From assembly GCF_900177275.1 (NCBI RefSeq), contig NZ_FXAG01000025.1, positions 1 to 64,000 on the forward strand: a stretch of DNA of 64,000 bases, written 5' to 3'. Position 1 is the first letter of the stretch; each line of letters starts with the position of its first letter. The DNA comes from Pseudogulbenkiania subflava DSM 22618. Its GTDB lineage: Bacteria > Pseudomonadota > Gammaproteobacteria > Burkholderiales > Chromobacteriaceae. The notes under the pieces are model-generated. The model was not told the origin of the DNA and did not search any database. It saw only the letters and a list, made by a program, of their open reading frames with translations. Shown here in pieces: positions 20,923 through 31,383 of the stretch. Both the position numbers and the translations under genes were made by a program.

Positions 20923-21233
20923 CAAGTGGCCTCGCGCAGGTAGGTGAGGACGGCAGACAGGCTCTCCTCGAGGAAAGCCTTGTTGATCCAGCAATACACT
21001 TCCTTGCCCTGCTTTTCGGACTGGAGCACGCCCGCCTCGCGCAGGATTTTGAGATGGTGGGACACGGTCGGCCGCGACAAGGTGGAGGCGTCGGCGATCT
21101 GACCCACGGTCAAACGCTCGCCCGGCTCGAACAGCAGCAGGATGCGTTGCCGGTGCTCATCGCCCAGGGCGACAAACACCTTGGACATGGCGTTCCACTG
21201 GGGGGGAATCGCCTGGCTATAGTTTGGCTTCAT
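20922..21233 (-). CDS. ArsR-family transcriptional regulator
   Basis: The protein (103 residues from this start) is a single winged helix-turn-helix: FVALGDEHRQRILLL, then TVGQIADASTLSRPTVSHHL as the recognition region. No cysteine cluster for metal sensing is seen, so it may respond to another signal. The start is uncertain: ATGs at 21233 and 21251 both lack a good ribosome site, and the DNA between them contains a palindrome-like ATGTC ... GACAT (21232-21251) that may be its own operator. It overlaps the MFS-acyltransferase gene and probably controls that operon. Confidence 0.8.
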   Translation of the reverse strand: MKPNYSQAIPPQWNAMSKVFVALGDEHRQRILLLFEPGERLTVGQIADASTLSRPTVSHHLKILREAGVLQSEKQGKEVYCWINKAFLEESLSAVLTYLREAT

Positions 21234-21372
21234 GTCGATAGATTTAGACATATCAACAGGAAGAGTCAAGAACGGAAACGACGGCCAGAGCAGAGCGGCC
21301 AGGCCGGCCTTCGTCGGCGCGGCATCTGGCGTCAGACAGCGGGCTCGGGCCGTCATCCCAGCCGGGGGCGGG

Positions 21373-22122
21373 TTACTCCCAGGCGACGTTGGCCGAAAAC
21401 AGATAGCCCGCGCCGTAAATGGTTTTGATCAGGGCGGGGCTCGCTGGGGTTTGTTCCAGCTTCTGGCGCAACCGCGACACCCTCACGTCGATGCTGCGGT
21501 CGAGCGGGTCGAGATCAGAGCGTCCGGCAAGCTGTTCTCGCGTCAGGATGCGGTTGGGCCGCTGCAGCAGCGCCGTCAGCAGTCGGGCCTCGGAGACGCT
21601 CAGCTCGACCGATTGCCCGGCCGGCGAGGTGAGCTGGTTGCAGTCCAGATCGAAGCACCAGCCGACAAACCACGCCCGGCGCGCCGCCGCGCCCGGCTCC
21701 GCCTCGGCCTGTCGGGCGTAGCGGCGCAGGATGACGCGAATGCGGGCGATCAGCTCGCGCGGCTCGAACGGTTTCACGATGTAGTCGTCGGCGCCGGTCT
21801 CCAGCCCCACCACGCGGTCGGCCACGTGGCTGCGTCCGGTCAGGATCAGCACCGGGCAGTCGTGGGTTTTCCAGAGACGGCTGACCAGCTCCATGCCGTC
21901 GATGTCCGGCAGGCCCAGGTCGACCAGGCACAGGCTCGGGCGGGTGGACCGGAGAGCCCCGAGCAGGTCTTGCCCGGTGGCGAAGTGGCGGGCGTCGAAG
22001 CCGTAGTCCTGCAGGGTGCGGCAGATCAGCCGGGAAATCTCCGGCTCGTCCTCGACGACGAAAATGAGTTCGTGGCGGGCCTCCGCCATCGCTTCGTTAG
22101 GCGTATTGACTGGGTTCATCAT
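21373..22122 (-). CDS. OmpR/PhoB-family response regulator
   Basis: The 249-residue protein has a receiver domain (about 18-130: acidic pocket VVEDEPE, phospho-acceptor Asp in LCLVDLGLPDIDGMEL, Lys in YIVKPFEP) and a winged-helix Trans_reg_C domain (about 150-245, ending ALIKTIYGAGYLFS). It overlaps the upstream hybrid kinase gene by ATGA, making that kinase its likely partner. Two ATGs in tandem (22122 and 22119) are possible starts. The target genes are not evident; no nearby promoter shows an obvious direct repeat for it. Confidence 0.92.
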   Translation of the reverse strand: MMNPVNTPNEAMAEARHELIFVVEDEPEISRLICRTLQDYGFDARHFATGQDLLGALRSTRPSLCLVDLGLPDIDGMELVSRLWKTHDCPVLILTGRSHVADRVVGLETGADDYIVKPFEPRELIARIRVILRRYARQAEAEPGAAARRAWFVGWCFDLDCNQLTSPAGQSVELSVSEARLLTALLQRPNRILTREQLAGRSDLDPLDRSIDVRVSRLRQKLEQTPASPALIKTIYGAGYLFSANVAWE

Positions 22123-24167
22123 GGGCCTGGATGGATCGCCAAAGCGAGTTGTTCTTTGGAAAACGGCTTGTACAAGGGGTCGATGCCGAGCTCGGCGGAC
22201 AGCCCGGCCGCGCTGTCCTGGGCATTGCCGCTGATCAGCACCACGTGCAGCCCGGGGCGCAGGCGGCGCGCCCGTTCGGCGAGCTGCCAGCCGCTGACGC
22301 CGCCCGGCATCACCACGTCGGAGACCACGCAGGCGATCTCCTCTACCTGTTCGATCATGGCGAGCGCTTCGACGCCGTTGTCGGCTTCCAGCACGGCATA
22401 GCCCAGATCGACCAGTTGCATGCGGATGATCTTGCGCACCTCCGCCTCATCCTCCACCAGCAGCACCAGTTCGCCGCTGGCGCTGCAGATCGCGGGACAG
22501 GCCAGCGAGTGCTCGCCAGCCGGCGCCGGGCTTCCTGCCGGCAGGTAGAGGATCACCGCGGTGCCGGCGCCAATGGTGCTTTCGATGTGCACCATGCCGT
22601 GCGACTGCTCGACGAAACCATACACCATGCTGAGCCCCAGGCCACTGCCGCCGTCAAAGCGCTTGGTGGTGAAGAACGGCTCGAAGGCCCGCGCCAGGGT
22701 GGCGCCGTCCATACCGCAGCCGTTGTCGCGCACCGTGATCCGCACGTAGTCGCCCGGCGCCAGCGGGCGCTCGCCAACGCCGATGGCCAGAATCGATTCC
22801 GGGGCGATCTCGATACGCAGCCGCCCGCCGTCCGGCATGGCATCGCGCGCGTTGAGGGCCAGATTGAGCAGGGCGTTTTCCAGCTGGTGCGGGTCGGCAA
22901 ACGCAAAGAGCGGCTCTTCCGGCAGTTGGGTGGTGATGCTGATGGTGGAGGGCAGCGAGCTCCTCAGCAGCCGGGTCAGGTTGAGCACCAGCCGGCCCAC
23001 TTCGATGCTCTGCGGCTCGAGCGGCTGCTGGCGCGAGAAAGTGAGCAACTGCCGGATCACTTCGACGCCACGCCGCGCCGCCTGGATCGCCGGATCGACG
23101 TACTCCATCAGCGCGGTGGCGTGCGCATGTTTTTCCTGCAACGCCGCCAGGTTGCCCAGCACCACCGTGAGCAGGTTGTTGAAATCATGCGCCAGCCCGC
23201 CCGCCAGCTCGCCCACCGCTTCCATCTTCTGCGCGCGCAGCAGGGCGTTTTGCGCCAGCACCTGCTCGGTGATGTCGAGCGACAGGGAGAAGAAGCCCAT
23301 CACCTGACCGTCGGCACCGATCTCGGGCACCAGGGTGCTGCGGGCGTAGACGGTGCGGCCGTCGGCTCGCACCCGCGAGTATTCGTAGCCGACCTGCTGT
23401 CCGGCCTGGGCCTTGCGCAGATGGGGCTGCAAGGTCTGGAACAGTTCGGCCCCCATGACGGTTTCCACGGTCTGGCCGATCACCGTTTCCTTGGTGCGCC
23501 CGGTCCAGTCGGCGTAGCCCTTGTTGGCGAAGCGGTACACCAGATGGCGGTCGATGTAGGCGATGAACGCCGGCACGGTGTCGGTGATCAGGCGCAGCCG
23601 CGCCTCGCTCAGGCGCAGGTCGGCGGCGACCAGGTCGAGGTTGGCCTTGGCCTTGCGCAAGCCGGCGTTGGCGCCTTCGAGTTCGGCGGTGCGTTCGCGC
23701 ACGCGGCGGTCGAGCTCGGCGTTCTCGTTTTCGATCAGGCGCTCGTAATTGCGCTGGGTGGTGATGTCGGTGTAGATCGTGATGAAGCCCTTGCCGGGCA
23801 GCGGCACGCCGTGGACCTTCAGAACCTGTCCATCCGGCCGCACCCGTTCCATGGTGTGCGGCAGGAACTGGCGCGCCACCTCGACCCGCTCGGTGACCTG
23901 CTGCTCGATATCGCCCGGGCCGTATTCGCCACGTTCGGCGTTATGGCGGATGAAGGCCTCGAACGGGGTGCCGAGGCGGGCGAGCTCGTCCGGGAACTCG
24001 AGCAGGTCGAGAAAGGCCTGGTTCCACGCCACCAGGCGCAGATTGGCGTCGAACACGGTCAGACCCTGGTCGATCAGGTCGAGCCCGGCGTACAGCAGCT
24101 CGTGCCGCTCCAGTGCGGCGCTGAATCCTTCTTCGTCCGAGACAGGTGTCGGCTTCCCCGAATCCAT
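22119..24167 (-). CDS. Cytosolic PAS-containing hybrid histidine kinase
   Basis: The 682-residue sensor has, in order, a PAS domain (about 25-150), a coiled coil (150-200), a second PAS domain (about 205-310), a HisKA dimerisation domain with phospho-accepting His in AGGLAHDFNNLLT, an ATPase domain (N box LLNLALNARDAM, G1 DNGCGMD, G2 GSGLGLSMVYGF) and a C-terminal receiver (VLLVEDEAEVRKI, Asp in CVVSDVVMPGG). No transmembrane segment is visible, so it senses a cytosolic cue, perhaps redox or a ligand bound by PAS. The ATG at 24167 has GGATGGA upstream; an alternative TTG at 24191 is less likely. The signal and output are unknown. Confidence 0.92.
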   Translation of the reverse strand: MDSGKPTPVSDEEGFSAALERHELLYAGLDLIDQGLTVFDANLRLVAWNQAFLDLLEFPDELARLGTPFEAFIRHNAERGEYGPGDIEQQVTERVEVARQFLPHTMERVRPDGQVLKVHGVPLPGKGFITIYTDITTQRNYERLIENENAELDRRVRERTAELEGANAGLRKAKANLDLVAADLRLSEARLRLITDTVPAFIAYIDRHLVYRFANKGYADWTGRTKETVIGQTVETVMGAELFQTLQPHLRKAQAGQQVGYEYSRVRADGRTVYARSTLVPEIGADGQVMGFFSLSLDITEQVLAQNALLRAQKMEAVGELAGGLAHDFNNLLTVVLGNLAALQEKHAHATALMEYVDPAIQAARRGVEVIRQLLTFSRQQPLEPQSIEVGRLVLNLTRLLRSSLPSTISITTQLPEEPLFAFADPHQLENALLNLALNARDAMPDGGRLRIEIAPESILAIGVGERPLAPGDYVRITVRDNGCGMDGATLARAFEPFFTTKRFDGGSGLGLSMVYGFVEQSHGMVHIESTIGAGTAVILYLPAGSPAPAGEHSLACPAICSASGELVLLVEDEAEVRKIIRMQLVDLGYAVLEADNGVEALAMIEQVEEIACVVSDVVMPGGVSGWQLAERARRLRPGLHVVLISGNAQDSAAGLSAELGIDPLYKPFSKEQLALAIHPGP

Positions 24168-24401
24168 GGCGATTCCATCCCATTCCAACAATGGCAGTAG
24201 GCCTATTGTGCCATGACCCGGGGCAGGACAGACCCGTCACCGATGCTCGTTACAATTCAGTACATTTCGCGAAAAGTTCATTAAACCTTCTCTTGCACCA
24301 TAGGGATAACGCCTGCCGCAACAAGGCGAACGGCAGTTCGTCCCGCACAGGGAGCACTGCCGCGGCACCTTACAACATGTGCATTAGAGGAGGAGGTTGC
24401 A

Positions 24402-26042
24402 GTGAACTCTACCAATCCGTACGGCATTGGCCTCGACAAGGGTCCGGCCAACTATGTCCCGCTGTCCCCGCTGACCTTCCTGGAGCGCAGCGCCACGGTC
24501 TATCCCGAACGCATCGCCTCGATTCACGGCGACTGGCGCATGACCTGGCGCGAGGTCTACCAGCGCTGCCGCCGTCTGGCCTCGGCGCTGCAGCGTCGCG
24601 GCGTCGGCGCCGGCGATACCGTGGCGGTCATGCTGCCCAACATCCCGGCGATGTTCGAATGCCATTTCGGGGTGCCGATGTGCGGCGCCGTGCTCAATAC
24701 GCTCAATACCCGTCTCGACGCCGAATCGATCGCTTTCATGCTGCGCCACGGCGAAGCCAAGGTGCTGATCACCGATCGCGAATTCTGCGAGCCGGTCGCC
24801 AAGGCACTGGCCATGCTGGACACCAAGCCGCTGGTGATCGACGTGGACGATCATCTCTTCACCGGCGGCGATCTGCTGGGCGAGACCGACTACGAGGCCT
24901 TGCTCCGGGAGGGCGACCCGGAATTCGCCTGGTCGCTGCCCGGCGACGAGTGGGACGCCATCAGCCTCAACTACACCTCGGGCACCACCGGCAACCCCAA
25001 GGGCGTGGTCTATCACCACCGCGGCGCCTACCTCAACGCCGTGTGCAACCTGTTCGAATGGGGCGTGCCGCGCCACGCGGTGTACCTGTGGACCTTGCCG
25101 ATGTTCCATTGCAACGGCTGGTGCTTCCCCTGGGCGATGGCGGCCAACGCCGGCACCAACGTGTTCCTGCGCCGCGTCGACCCGCGTCAGATCTTCGCCC
25201 AGATCAAGCAGCATCGCGTGACGCATTACTGCGCGGCGCCGATCGTCCACAACATGATGATCAACGTGGCCGACGAGTGCGGCAAGGACATCGAGCACGA
25301 GGTGAGCTGCCTCGTCGCCGGTGCGGCGCCGCCGGCCGCGGTGATCGAAGGCATGCAGCGCCTGGGCTTCAACATCACCCACGTCTACGGCCTCACCGAA
25401 ACCTACGGCCCGGCCGGGGTCTGCGCCAAGCAGCCGGAGTGGGAGGGCATGACCCTGGCGGAGCGCACCGAGCGCAACGGCCGCCAGGGGGTGCGCTACT
25501 CGATGCAGGAAGGCATGACGGTGATGAACCCGGAAACCATGCAGCCGGTGCCGGCCGACGGCGAAACCATGGGCGAGATCATGTTCCGCGGCAACCTGGT
25601 GATGAAGGGCTACCTGAAAAACCCGGACGCCAGCGCCGAAGCCTTTGCCGGCGGCTGGTTCCACACCGGTGACCTGGCCGTGCTGCAGCCGGACGGCTAC
25701 GTCAAGATCAAGGACCGCTCCAAGGACATCATCATCTCGGGCGGCGAGAACATTTCCTCGCTCGAGGTGGAAGACGTGCTGTACCGCCACCCGGCGGTGA
25801 TGAGCGCCGCCGTGGTGGCCAAGCCGGACAGCAAGTGGGGCGAGGTGACCTGCGCCTTCGTCGAGCTGAAGGACGGCGTCACCGTCACCGAGCGCGAGAT
25901 CATCGACTACTGCCGCGCCCATCTGGCGCACTTCAAGGCCCCCAAGCAGGTGGTGTTCGGGCCGATCCCGAAAACGTCCACCGGCAAAATCCAGAAATTC
26001 CTGCTGCGCCAGGAAATGAAATCGTCCTCGGCCATCGAATGA
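24402..26042 (+). CDS. Acyl-CoA synthetase (AMP-forming fatty-acid/acid:CoA ligase)
   Basis: The 546-residue ANL-superfamily ligase activates a carboxylic acid to its CoA thioester. Motifs: P-loop YTSGTTGNPKGV, YGLTETYGPAG (A5), GWFHTGDLA (A7), and the catalytic lysine near the C-terminus in PKTSTGKIQKF. It resembles medium-chain ligases and DmdB-type 3-methylmercaptopropionate ligases; the substrate cannot be fixed from sequence. Translation starts at GTG 24402, directed by a very strong GAGGAGGAGG (24387-24396). It opens a cluster of fatty-acid oxidation and electron-transfer flavoprotein genes and is divergent from the hybrid kinase, 234 bases away. Confidence 0.9.
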   Translation: MNSTNPYGIGLDKGPANYVPLSPLTFLERSATVYPERIASIHGDWRMTWREVYQRCRRLASALQRRGVGAGDTVAVMLPNIPAMFECHFGVPMCGAVLNTLNTRLDAESIAFMLRHGEAKVLITDREFCEPVAKALAMLDTKPLVIDVDDHLFTGGDLLGETDYEALLREGDPEFAWSLPGDEWDAISLNYTSGTTGNPKGVVYHHRGAYLNAVCNLFEWGVPRHAVYLWTLPMFHCNGWCFPWAMAANAGTNVFLRRVDPRQIFAQIKQHRVTHYCAAPIVHNMMINVADECGKDIEHEVSCLVAGAAPPAAVIEGMQRLGFNITHVYGLTETYGPAGVCAKQPEWEGMTLAERTERNGRQGVRYSMQEGMTVMNPETMQPVPADGETMGEIMFRGNLVMKGYLKNPDASAEAFAGGWFHTGDLAVLQPDGYVKIKDRSKDIIISGGENISSLEVEDVLYRHPAVMSAAVVAKPDSKWGEVTCAFVELKDGVTVTEREIIDYCRAHLAHFKAPKQVVFGPIPKTSTGKIQKFLLRQEMKSSSAIE

Positions 26043-26066
26043 CGGCCCACGTTGCGGAGTGAGGAA

Positions 26067-26816
26067 ATGAAGATTGTGGTACCCGTGAAGCGGGTCATCG
26101 ACGCCAACGTCAAGGTCCGCCTCAAGGCCGACGGCAGCGCCGTCGACAGCGACAACGCGAAGATGTCGATGAACCCGTTCGACGAGATCGCGGTGGAAGA
26201 AGCGATCCGTCTGAAAGAGGCCGGCGCGGCCGGCGAGATCGTCGCGGTCTCGATCGGATCGGACGCCTGCCAGGACGTGCTGCGCGCGGCGCTGGCGATG
26301 GGCGCCGACCGTGCCCTGCTGATCCGTACCGAGGCAGTGCTGGAGCCGCTGGCAGTGGCCAAGCTGCTGCGCGAGGTGGTGGCGCGCGAGCAGCCGCGGC
26401 TGGTGATCTGCGGCAAGCAGTCGACCGACGGCGACGCCAACCAGGCCGGGCAGATGCTGGCGGGCCTGTTGGGCTGGCCGCAGGCGACCTTCGCTTCCAA
26501 GCTCGACCTCGGTACCGACGGCGCCACCGTGACGCGGGAAATCGACGGTGGCCTGGAAATCATCGCCGTCACGCTGCCGGCGGTGGTCACCACCGACCTG
26601 CGCCTCAACAGCCCGCGCTACACCACGCTGCCCAACATCATGAAAGCCAAGAAGAAGCCGCTCGACGTCGTCGCGCTGGACGAATTCGGCGTCGACACCC
26701 GGCCGCGCCTGACCACGCTGGGCCTGGCCGAGCCGGCCGCGCGCAGCGCCGGGGTGAGGGTGGCCGACGTGGCCGAGCTGTTGGCGAAATTGAAGAACGA
26801 GGCAAAGGTGATCTGA
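26067..26816 (+). CDS. etfB: Electron transfer flavoprotein subunit beta
   Basis: The 249-residue EtfB starts [12 protein letters not shown] behind GTGAGGA; an in-frame alternative start codon 15 bases earlier is discarded. The AMP-binding region characteristic of EtfB appears as [20 protein letters not shown], and the recognition-loop part as [20 protein letters not shown]. With EtfA it carries electrons from acyl-CoA dehydrogenases to ETF-quinone oxidoreductase. The etfA ATG follows its stop codon immediately. Neighbouring genes encode both its electron donor and acceptor. Confidence 0.96.
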   Translation: MKIVVPVKRVIDANVKVRLKADGSAVDSDNAKMSMNPFDEIAVEEAIRLKEAGAAGEIVAVSIGSDACQDVLRAALAMGADRALLIRTEAVLEPLAVAKLLREVVAREQPRLVICGKQSTDGDANQAGQMLAGLLGWPQATFASKLDLGTDGATVTREIDGGLEIIAVTLPAVVTTDLRLNSPRYTTLPNIMKAKKKPLDVVALDEFGVDTRPRLTTLGLAEPAARSAGVRVADVAELLAKLKNEAKVI

Positions 26817-27749
26817 ATGACGGCCCTGATTATCGCTGAACACGACAACGGCTCGCTCAAGAGCGCGACCGCCAACACCATCGCTGCGGCACGTCAGCTC
26901 GGCGTCGAGATTCACGTGCTGGTGGCCGGCAGCGCCTGCTCCGCCGCCGCGGAACAGGCTGCCCGTCTGCGCGGCGTCGGCAAGGTACTGATGGCGGATG
27001 CGCGGCACTACGAGGGAGGGTTGGCCGAAAACCTGGCGGCGCTGATCGTCTCGCTGGCCCCGTCCTACAGCCACGTGCTGGCCCCGGCGACCACCTTCGG
27101 CAAGAACGTGCTGCCGCGCGTGGCCGCGCAGCTCGACGTCGGCCAGGTGTCGGACATCGTCGAGGTGCTGGCGCCGGACACCTTCGTGCGGCCGATTTAT
27201 GCCGGCAATGTGCTCGCCAAGGTGCGCTCCGACGACCCGATCAAGGTGATCACGGTGCGCGCCACCGCGTTCGAGGCCACCGGCCAGGGCGGCACCGCAC
27301 CGATCGACACCATCGCCCCCGGCCCCGACCTGGGCATGTCGCGCCTGCTGGAGCGGGAGTTGACCCATTCCTCCCGCCCGGAACTCACCGAAGCCAAGAT
27401 CGTGGTATCCGGCGGACGCGGCTTGCAAAGCGGCGAGAACTTCAAGCTGCTGGAAACCCTGGCCGACCGGCTGGGCGCCGCGATCGGCGCTTCGCGCGCG
27501 GCGGTCGATTCGGGCTTCGTGCCCAACGACTACCAGGTAGGGCAGACCGGCAAGATCGTCGCGCCGCAACTCTACATCGCGGTCGGCATTTCCGGTGCCA
27601 TCCAGCATCTGGCCGGCATGAAGGGTTCCAAGGTGATCGTGGCGATCAACAAGGACCCGGAGGCGCCGATTTTCCAGGTCGCTGATTACGGCCTGACCGC
27701 CGACCTTTTCCAGGCCGTACCGGAGTTGATCTCCGCGCTTGGCCAGTGA
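26817..27749 (+). CDS. etfA: Electron transfer flavoprotein subunit alpha
   Basis: The 310-residue EtfA has the N-terminal domain (about 1-185) and a FAD-binding C-terminal domain with [34 protein letters not shown] and [19 protein letters not shown]. It begins directly at the etfB stop (TGA-ATG), consistent with 1:1 synthesis of the heterodimer. The long continuous antisense reading frame over this region (24384-27836) is a high-GC shadow. Confidence 0.96.
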   Translation: MTALIIAEHDNGSLKSATANTIAAARQLGVEIHVLVAGSACSAAAEQAARLRGVGKVLMADARHYEGGLAENLAALIVSLAPSYSHVLAPATTFGKNVLPRVAAQLDVGQVSDIVEVLAPDTFVRPIYAGNVLAKVRSDDPIKVITVRATAFEATGQGGTAPIDTIAPGPDLGMSRLLERELTHSSRPELTEAKIVVSGGRGLQSGENFKLLETLADRLGAAIGASRAAVDSGFVPNDYQVGQTGKIVAPQLYIAVGISGAIQHLAGMKGSKVIVAINKDPEAPIFQVADYGLTADLFQAVPELISALGQ

Positions 27750-27849
27750 CCGTTCACCACCCGGCCCCACACGCAGGCCAGCCTGGGCACGGCCTTGTCC
27801 GACGTCTTCGGCCAACGTGTGGACCCGGGTTCGCAAGAGGATAGAGATA

Positions 27850-29634
27850 ATGAGTCAGTACGTTGCCCCGGTGCGGGACATGTTGTTCGTGATGCAGGAG
27901 CTGGCCGGCTTGGCCGACGTGGGCGCGCTGCCGGGATGGGAAGAGGCGGGCGCCGAACTGGCCGAGGCGGTGCTGGAGGAAGCGGGCCGCTTCGCCGGCG
28001 AGGTGATCGCGCCGCTCAACGTGGTCGGCGACCGCGAAGGCAGCCGTCTCGTCGACGGCAAGGTGGTGGTGCCCGCCGGCTTTGCCGAGGCCTATCACCA
28101 GTTCGTCGAGGCGGGCTGGGGCGGCATCTCGTCGCCGGAGGCATTCGGCGGGCAGGGCTTGCCGCAGCTCTTGGCCAAGCCGGTGACCGAGATGTGGAAA
28201 TCCGCCTGCCTGGCGTTCTCGCTGTGCCCGATGCTGACCCAGGGCGCGCTTGAGGCGCTGCTGCACCATGGCACCCCGGAACAGCAGAACGCCTACCTCG
28301 CCAAACTGGTGTCGGGCGAATGGACCGGCACCATGAACCTGACCGAGCCGCAGGCCGGTTCCGACCTTTCGGCGGTACGCAGCCGCGCCATGCCGGAGGG
28401 CGATCACTACCGCCTCTTCGGCAACAAGATCTTCATCACCTGGGGCGAGCATGATGTCACCGAGAACATCGTGCACCTGGTGCTGGCGCGTCTGCCGGAC
28501 GCCCCGGCCGGGGTGAAGGGCATCTCGCTGTTCGTGGTGCCGAAGTACCTGCTCAACGCCGACGGCTCGCTGGGCGAGCGCAACGACGTGCAGTGCGTGT
28601 CGCTGGAGCACAAGATGGGCATCCACGGCAGCCCGACCGCCGTGCTGGCCTACGGCGAGAGCGCCGGCGCCATCGGCTACCTGGTGGGCGAGCCCAACCG
28701 CGGCCTCGAGTACATGTTCACCATGATGAACCACGCGCGGCTGGCGGTCGGCCTGGAAGGCGTGGCGATTTCCGAACGCGCCTACCAGCAGGCGCGCGAC
28801 TACGCCCGCGAGCGGGTGCAGGGCCGGGCGCTGGGCCACGAGTCGGCCGGCGCCATCATCCGCCACCCCGACGTGCGGCGCATGCTGCTGACCATGAAAT
28901 CGCAGACCGAGGCGATGCGGGCGCTGGCCTACGTCACGGCGGCCTACATGGACCAGGCCGCGCGCCACCCCGACCCGGCGGAGCGCGCACGCTACCAGTC
29001 CCGCGTCGAACTGCTCACCCCGGTGGTGAAGGGCTGGTGCACCGAGACCGCTCAGGAAGTCACCTCGCTCGGCGTGCAGGTGCATGGCGGCATGGGCTTC
29101 ATCGAGGAAACCGGCGCCGCCCAGCACATGCGCGACGCGCGCATCATCACCATCTACGAAGGCACCACCGGCATCCAGGCCAACGATCTGCTGGGTCGCA
29201 AGACGCTGCGTGAACAGGGCAAGACGCTGCTGGCGCTGATCGAGGAGATGCGTACCGACACCGCGCGCGTTGGCGCTCTGGACGGCGAGGCGTTCCGCCA
29301 GTTGGCCGCGGCGCAGGATGTGGCCATCAAGGAACTGGAAGGCGCCACCCGCCACCTGATCGAGGCGGCCACCGTCGACCCGCGCTTGGCGTTTGCCGGG
29401 GCCGTGCCTTACCTGATGCTGCTGGGCACCGTGTGCGGCGGCTGGCAGATGACGCGGGCGGCAGGCGCCGCCCAGGCCCGCATCGCCGCCGGCGAAACGG
29501 CCGCGTTCTACCGTGCCAAGATCGACACCGCGCTGTTCTACGCCGAGCACATCCTGCCGCGTGCCATGACCCACGCCTACGTGGTCCAGCACGGCGCCCG
29601 TTCCACGCTGGCGCTCGACGAGTCCGCGTTCTGA
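27850..29634 (+). CDS. Acyl-CoA dehydrogenase, about 590-residue subfamily (DmdC/AcdA-like)
   Basis: The 594-residue flavoprotein is longer than classical acyl-CoA dehydrogenases (about 380) because of an additional C-terminal domain. Visible: [18 protein letters not shown] (FAD/substrate loop), [11 protein letters not shown] and [16 protein letters not shown], in which Glu437 is the expected catalytic base. This subfamily includes broad-specificity dehydrogenases and DmdC, which acts on 3-methylmercaptopropionyl-CoA; the substrate here is open. The start at 27850 ([12 protein letters not shown]) follows AGAGGATAGAG; a frame extending back to 27739 overlaps the etfA end and is rejected. It donates electrons to EtfBA next door. 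Confidence 0.9.
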   Translation: MSQYVAPVRDMLFVMQELAGLADVGALPGWEEAGAELAEAVLEEAGRFAGEVIAPLNVVGDREGSRLVDGKVVVPAGFAEAYHQFVEAGWGGISSPEAFGGQGLPQLLAKPVTEMWKSACLAFSLCPMLTQGALEALLHHGTPEQQNAYLAKLVSGEWTGTMNLTEPQAGSDLSAVRSRAMPEGDHYRLFGNKIFITWGEHDVTENIVHLVLARLPDAPAGVKGISLFVVPKYLLNADGSLGERNDVQCVSLEHKMGIHGSPTAVLAYGESAGAIGYLVGEPNRGLEYMFTMMNHARLAVGLEGVAISERAYQQARDYARERVQGRALGHESAGAIIRHPDVRRMLLTMKSQTEAMRALAYVTAAYMDQAARHPDPAERARYQSRVELLTPVVKGWCTETAQEVTSLGVQVHGGMGFIEETGAAQHMRDARIITIYEGTTGIQANDLLGRKTLREQGKTLLALIEEMRTDTARVGALDGEAFRQLAAAQDVAIKELEGATRHLIEAATVDPRLAFAGAVPYLMLLGTVCGGWQMTRAAGAAQARIAAGETAAFYRAKIDTALFYAEHILPRAMTHAYVVQHGARSTLALDESAF

Positions 29635-29644
29635 GGAGAGGCGG

Positions 29645-31282
29645 ATGAACGCGCGCGAAAGCATGGAATACGACGTGGTGATCGTCGGCGGCGGCCCTTC
29701 CGGCCTGAGCGCGGCGATTCGCCTCAAGCAGCTGGCGGCCGACAAGGGCCAGGACATCAGCGTGTGTCTCTTGGAGAAGGGCTCCGAGATCGGCGCCCAC
29801 ATCCTGTCCGGCGCGGTGCTTGAACCGCGCACGCTGAACGAACTGATCCCGGACTGGAAAGACAAGGGCGCGCCGCTCAACACCCCGGCCCAGAAGGACC
29901 AGTTCCTGCTGCTGACCGAAACCGAGTCGATCCAGCTGCCTACCCCGCCGCAGATGCACAACGAGGGCAACTACATCATCAGCCTGGGCAACTTCTGCCG
30001 CTGGCTCGGCCAGCAGGCCGAAGAACTCGGCGTCGAAATCTACCCCGGCTTCGCCGCCGCCGAAGTGCTCTACCACCCGGACGGCTCGGTCAAGGGCGTG
30101 GCCACCGGCAACGTCGGCACCGGCAAGAACGGCGACCAGGAAGGCGAACCCGGCATCGAACTGTGGGCCAAACAGACCGTGTTCGCCGAAGGCTGCCGCG
30201 GCTCCCTCACCAAGACCCTGTTCGAACGCTTCAAGCTGCGCAACGGCGCCGACCCGCAAACCTACGGCATCGGCATCAAGGAACTGTGGGAAGTGAAGCC
30301 CGAACTGCACCAGCCGGGCAAGATCACCCACACCGCCGGCTGGCCGATGGACACCGCCACCTACGGCGGTTCCTTCCTCTACCACCTGGAGAACAACCAA
30401 GTCGTGGTCGGCTTCGTGGTGGGGCTGGACTACCAGAACCCCTACCTGTCGCCGTACGAGGAATTCCAGCGCTTCAAGACCCACCCGGCCATCAAGGGCG
30501 TGTTCGAAGGCGGCCGGCGCCTGTCCTACGGCGCGCGCGCCATCTCCGAAGGCGGGCTGCAGAGCATCCCCAAGCTCACCTTCCCGGGCGGGGTGCTGAT
30601 CGGCGACACCGCCGGCTTCCTCAACGTGCCCAAGATCAAGGGCACCCACACCGCGATGAAGTCCGCCATGCTGGCGGCCGAAGCCATTGCCGAGGCGCTG
30701 GCCACGGCACAGGAAGGCCAGCCCATCGAGGCCGCCGCCTACACCGACAAGTTCAAGCAGAGCTGGCTCTACGACGAACTCTACCGCGTGCGCAACATCC
30801 GCCCGTCGTTCCGCTGGGGGCTGTGGCCGGCAATGCTCTACTCGGCGCTCGACACCTACCTGTTTCGCGGCAAGGCCCCGTGGACGCTGCATCACCAGCA
30901 CGCCGACCACGAGTGCCTCAAGCCCAAGGACGAGTGCACGCCGATCGCCTACCCGAAGCCGGACGGTGTGCTGACCTTCGACCGCCTGTCGTCGGTGTTC
31001 ATCTCCAACACCAACCACAGCGAAGACCAGCCGCCACACCTGAAGCTGAAGGACCCGACGGTACCGATCCGCGTCAACCTGGAAAAGTACGACGCCCCCG
31101 AGCAGCGCTACTGCCCGGCCGGGGTGTACGAGATCGTCGGCCGTGAGGAGGGCGAACCGCGCCTGCAGATCAACGCGCAGAACTGCGTGCACTGCAAGAC
31201 CTGCGACATCAAGGACCCGACCCAGAACATCGGCTGGGTGACGCCGGAAGGCGGCGGCGGGCCCAACTACCCGAACATGTAA
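29645..31282 (+). CDS. Electron transfer flavoprotein-ubiquinone oxidoreductase
   Basis: The 545-residue membrane-associated enzyme passes electrons from reduced ETF to ubiquinone. An N-terminal FAD-binding Rossmann motif ([16 protein letters not shown], about 11-26) and a C-terminal 4Fe-4S ferredoxin-like part ([17 protein letters not shown], last 30 residues) match ETF-QO along its full length. It starts ten bases after the acyl-CoA dehydrogenase stop, with GAGGAGAGGCGG as ribosome site. Having ETF, its dehydrogenase and its quinone reductase in one cluster makes a self-contained route from acyl-CoA to the respiratory chain. Confidence 0.95.
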   Translation: MNARESMEYDVVIVGGGPSGLSAAIRLKQLAADKGQDISVCLLEKGSEIGAHILSGAVLEPRTLNELIPDWKDKGAPLNTPAQKDQFLLLTETESIQLPTPPQMHNEGNYIISLGNFCRWLGQQAEELGVEIYPGFAAAEVLYHPDGSVKGVATGNVGTGKNGDQEGEPGIELWAKQTVFAEGCRGSLTKTLFERFKLRNGADPQTYGIGIKELWEVKPELHQPGKITHTAGWPMDTATYGGSFLYHLENNQVVVGFVVGLDYQNPYLSPYEEFQRFKTHPAIKGVFEGGRRLSYGARAISEGGLQSIPKLTFPGGVLIGDTAGFLNVPKIKGTHTAMKSAMLAAEAIAEALATAQEGQPIEAAAYTDKFKQSWLYDELYRVRNIRPSFRWGLWPAMLYSALDTYLFRGKAPWTLHHQHADHECLKPKDECTPIAYPKPDGVLTFDRLSSVFISNTNHSEDQPPHLKLKDPTVPIRVNLEKYDAPEQRYCPAGVYEIVGREEGEPRLQINAQNCVHCKTCDIKDPTQNIGWVTPEGGGGPNYPNM

Positions 31283-31383
31283 ACGGCCGTGCGGCCTGGT
31301 CTTGCCCGGAGCGCTTCACCCTCCGGCAAGCGCCGGCCTGCGCCTGATAACAAGCACACCTTCACACAAGAGAGAGAACAGCG

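Noticed and set aside
24384-27836. Continuous 1150-codon open frame on the minus strand
   Set aside because: It lies antisense to the acyl-CoA ligase, etfB and etfA, and its translation is rich in His, Arg, Gly and Val without any motif; a high-GC artefact.
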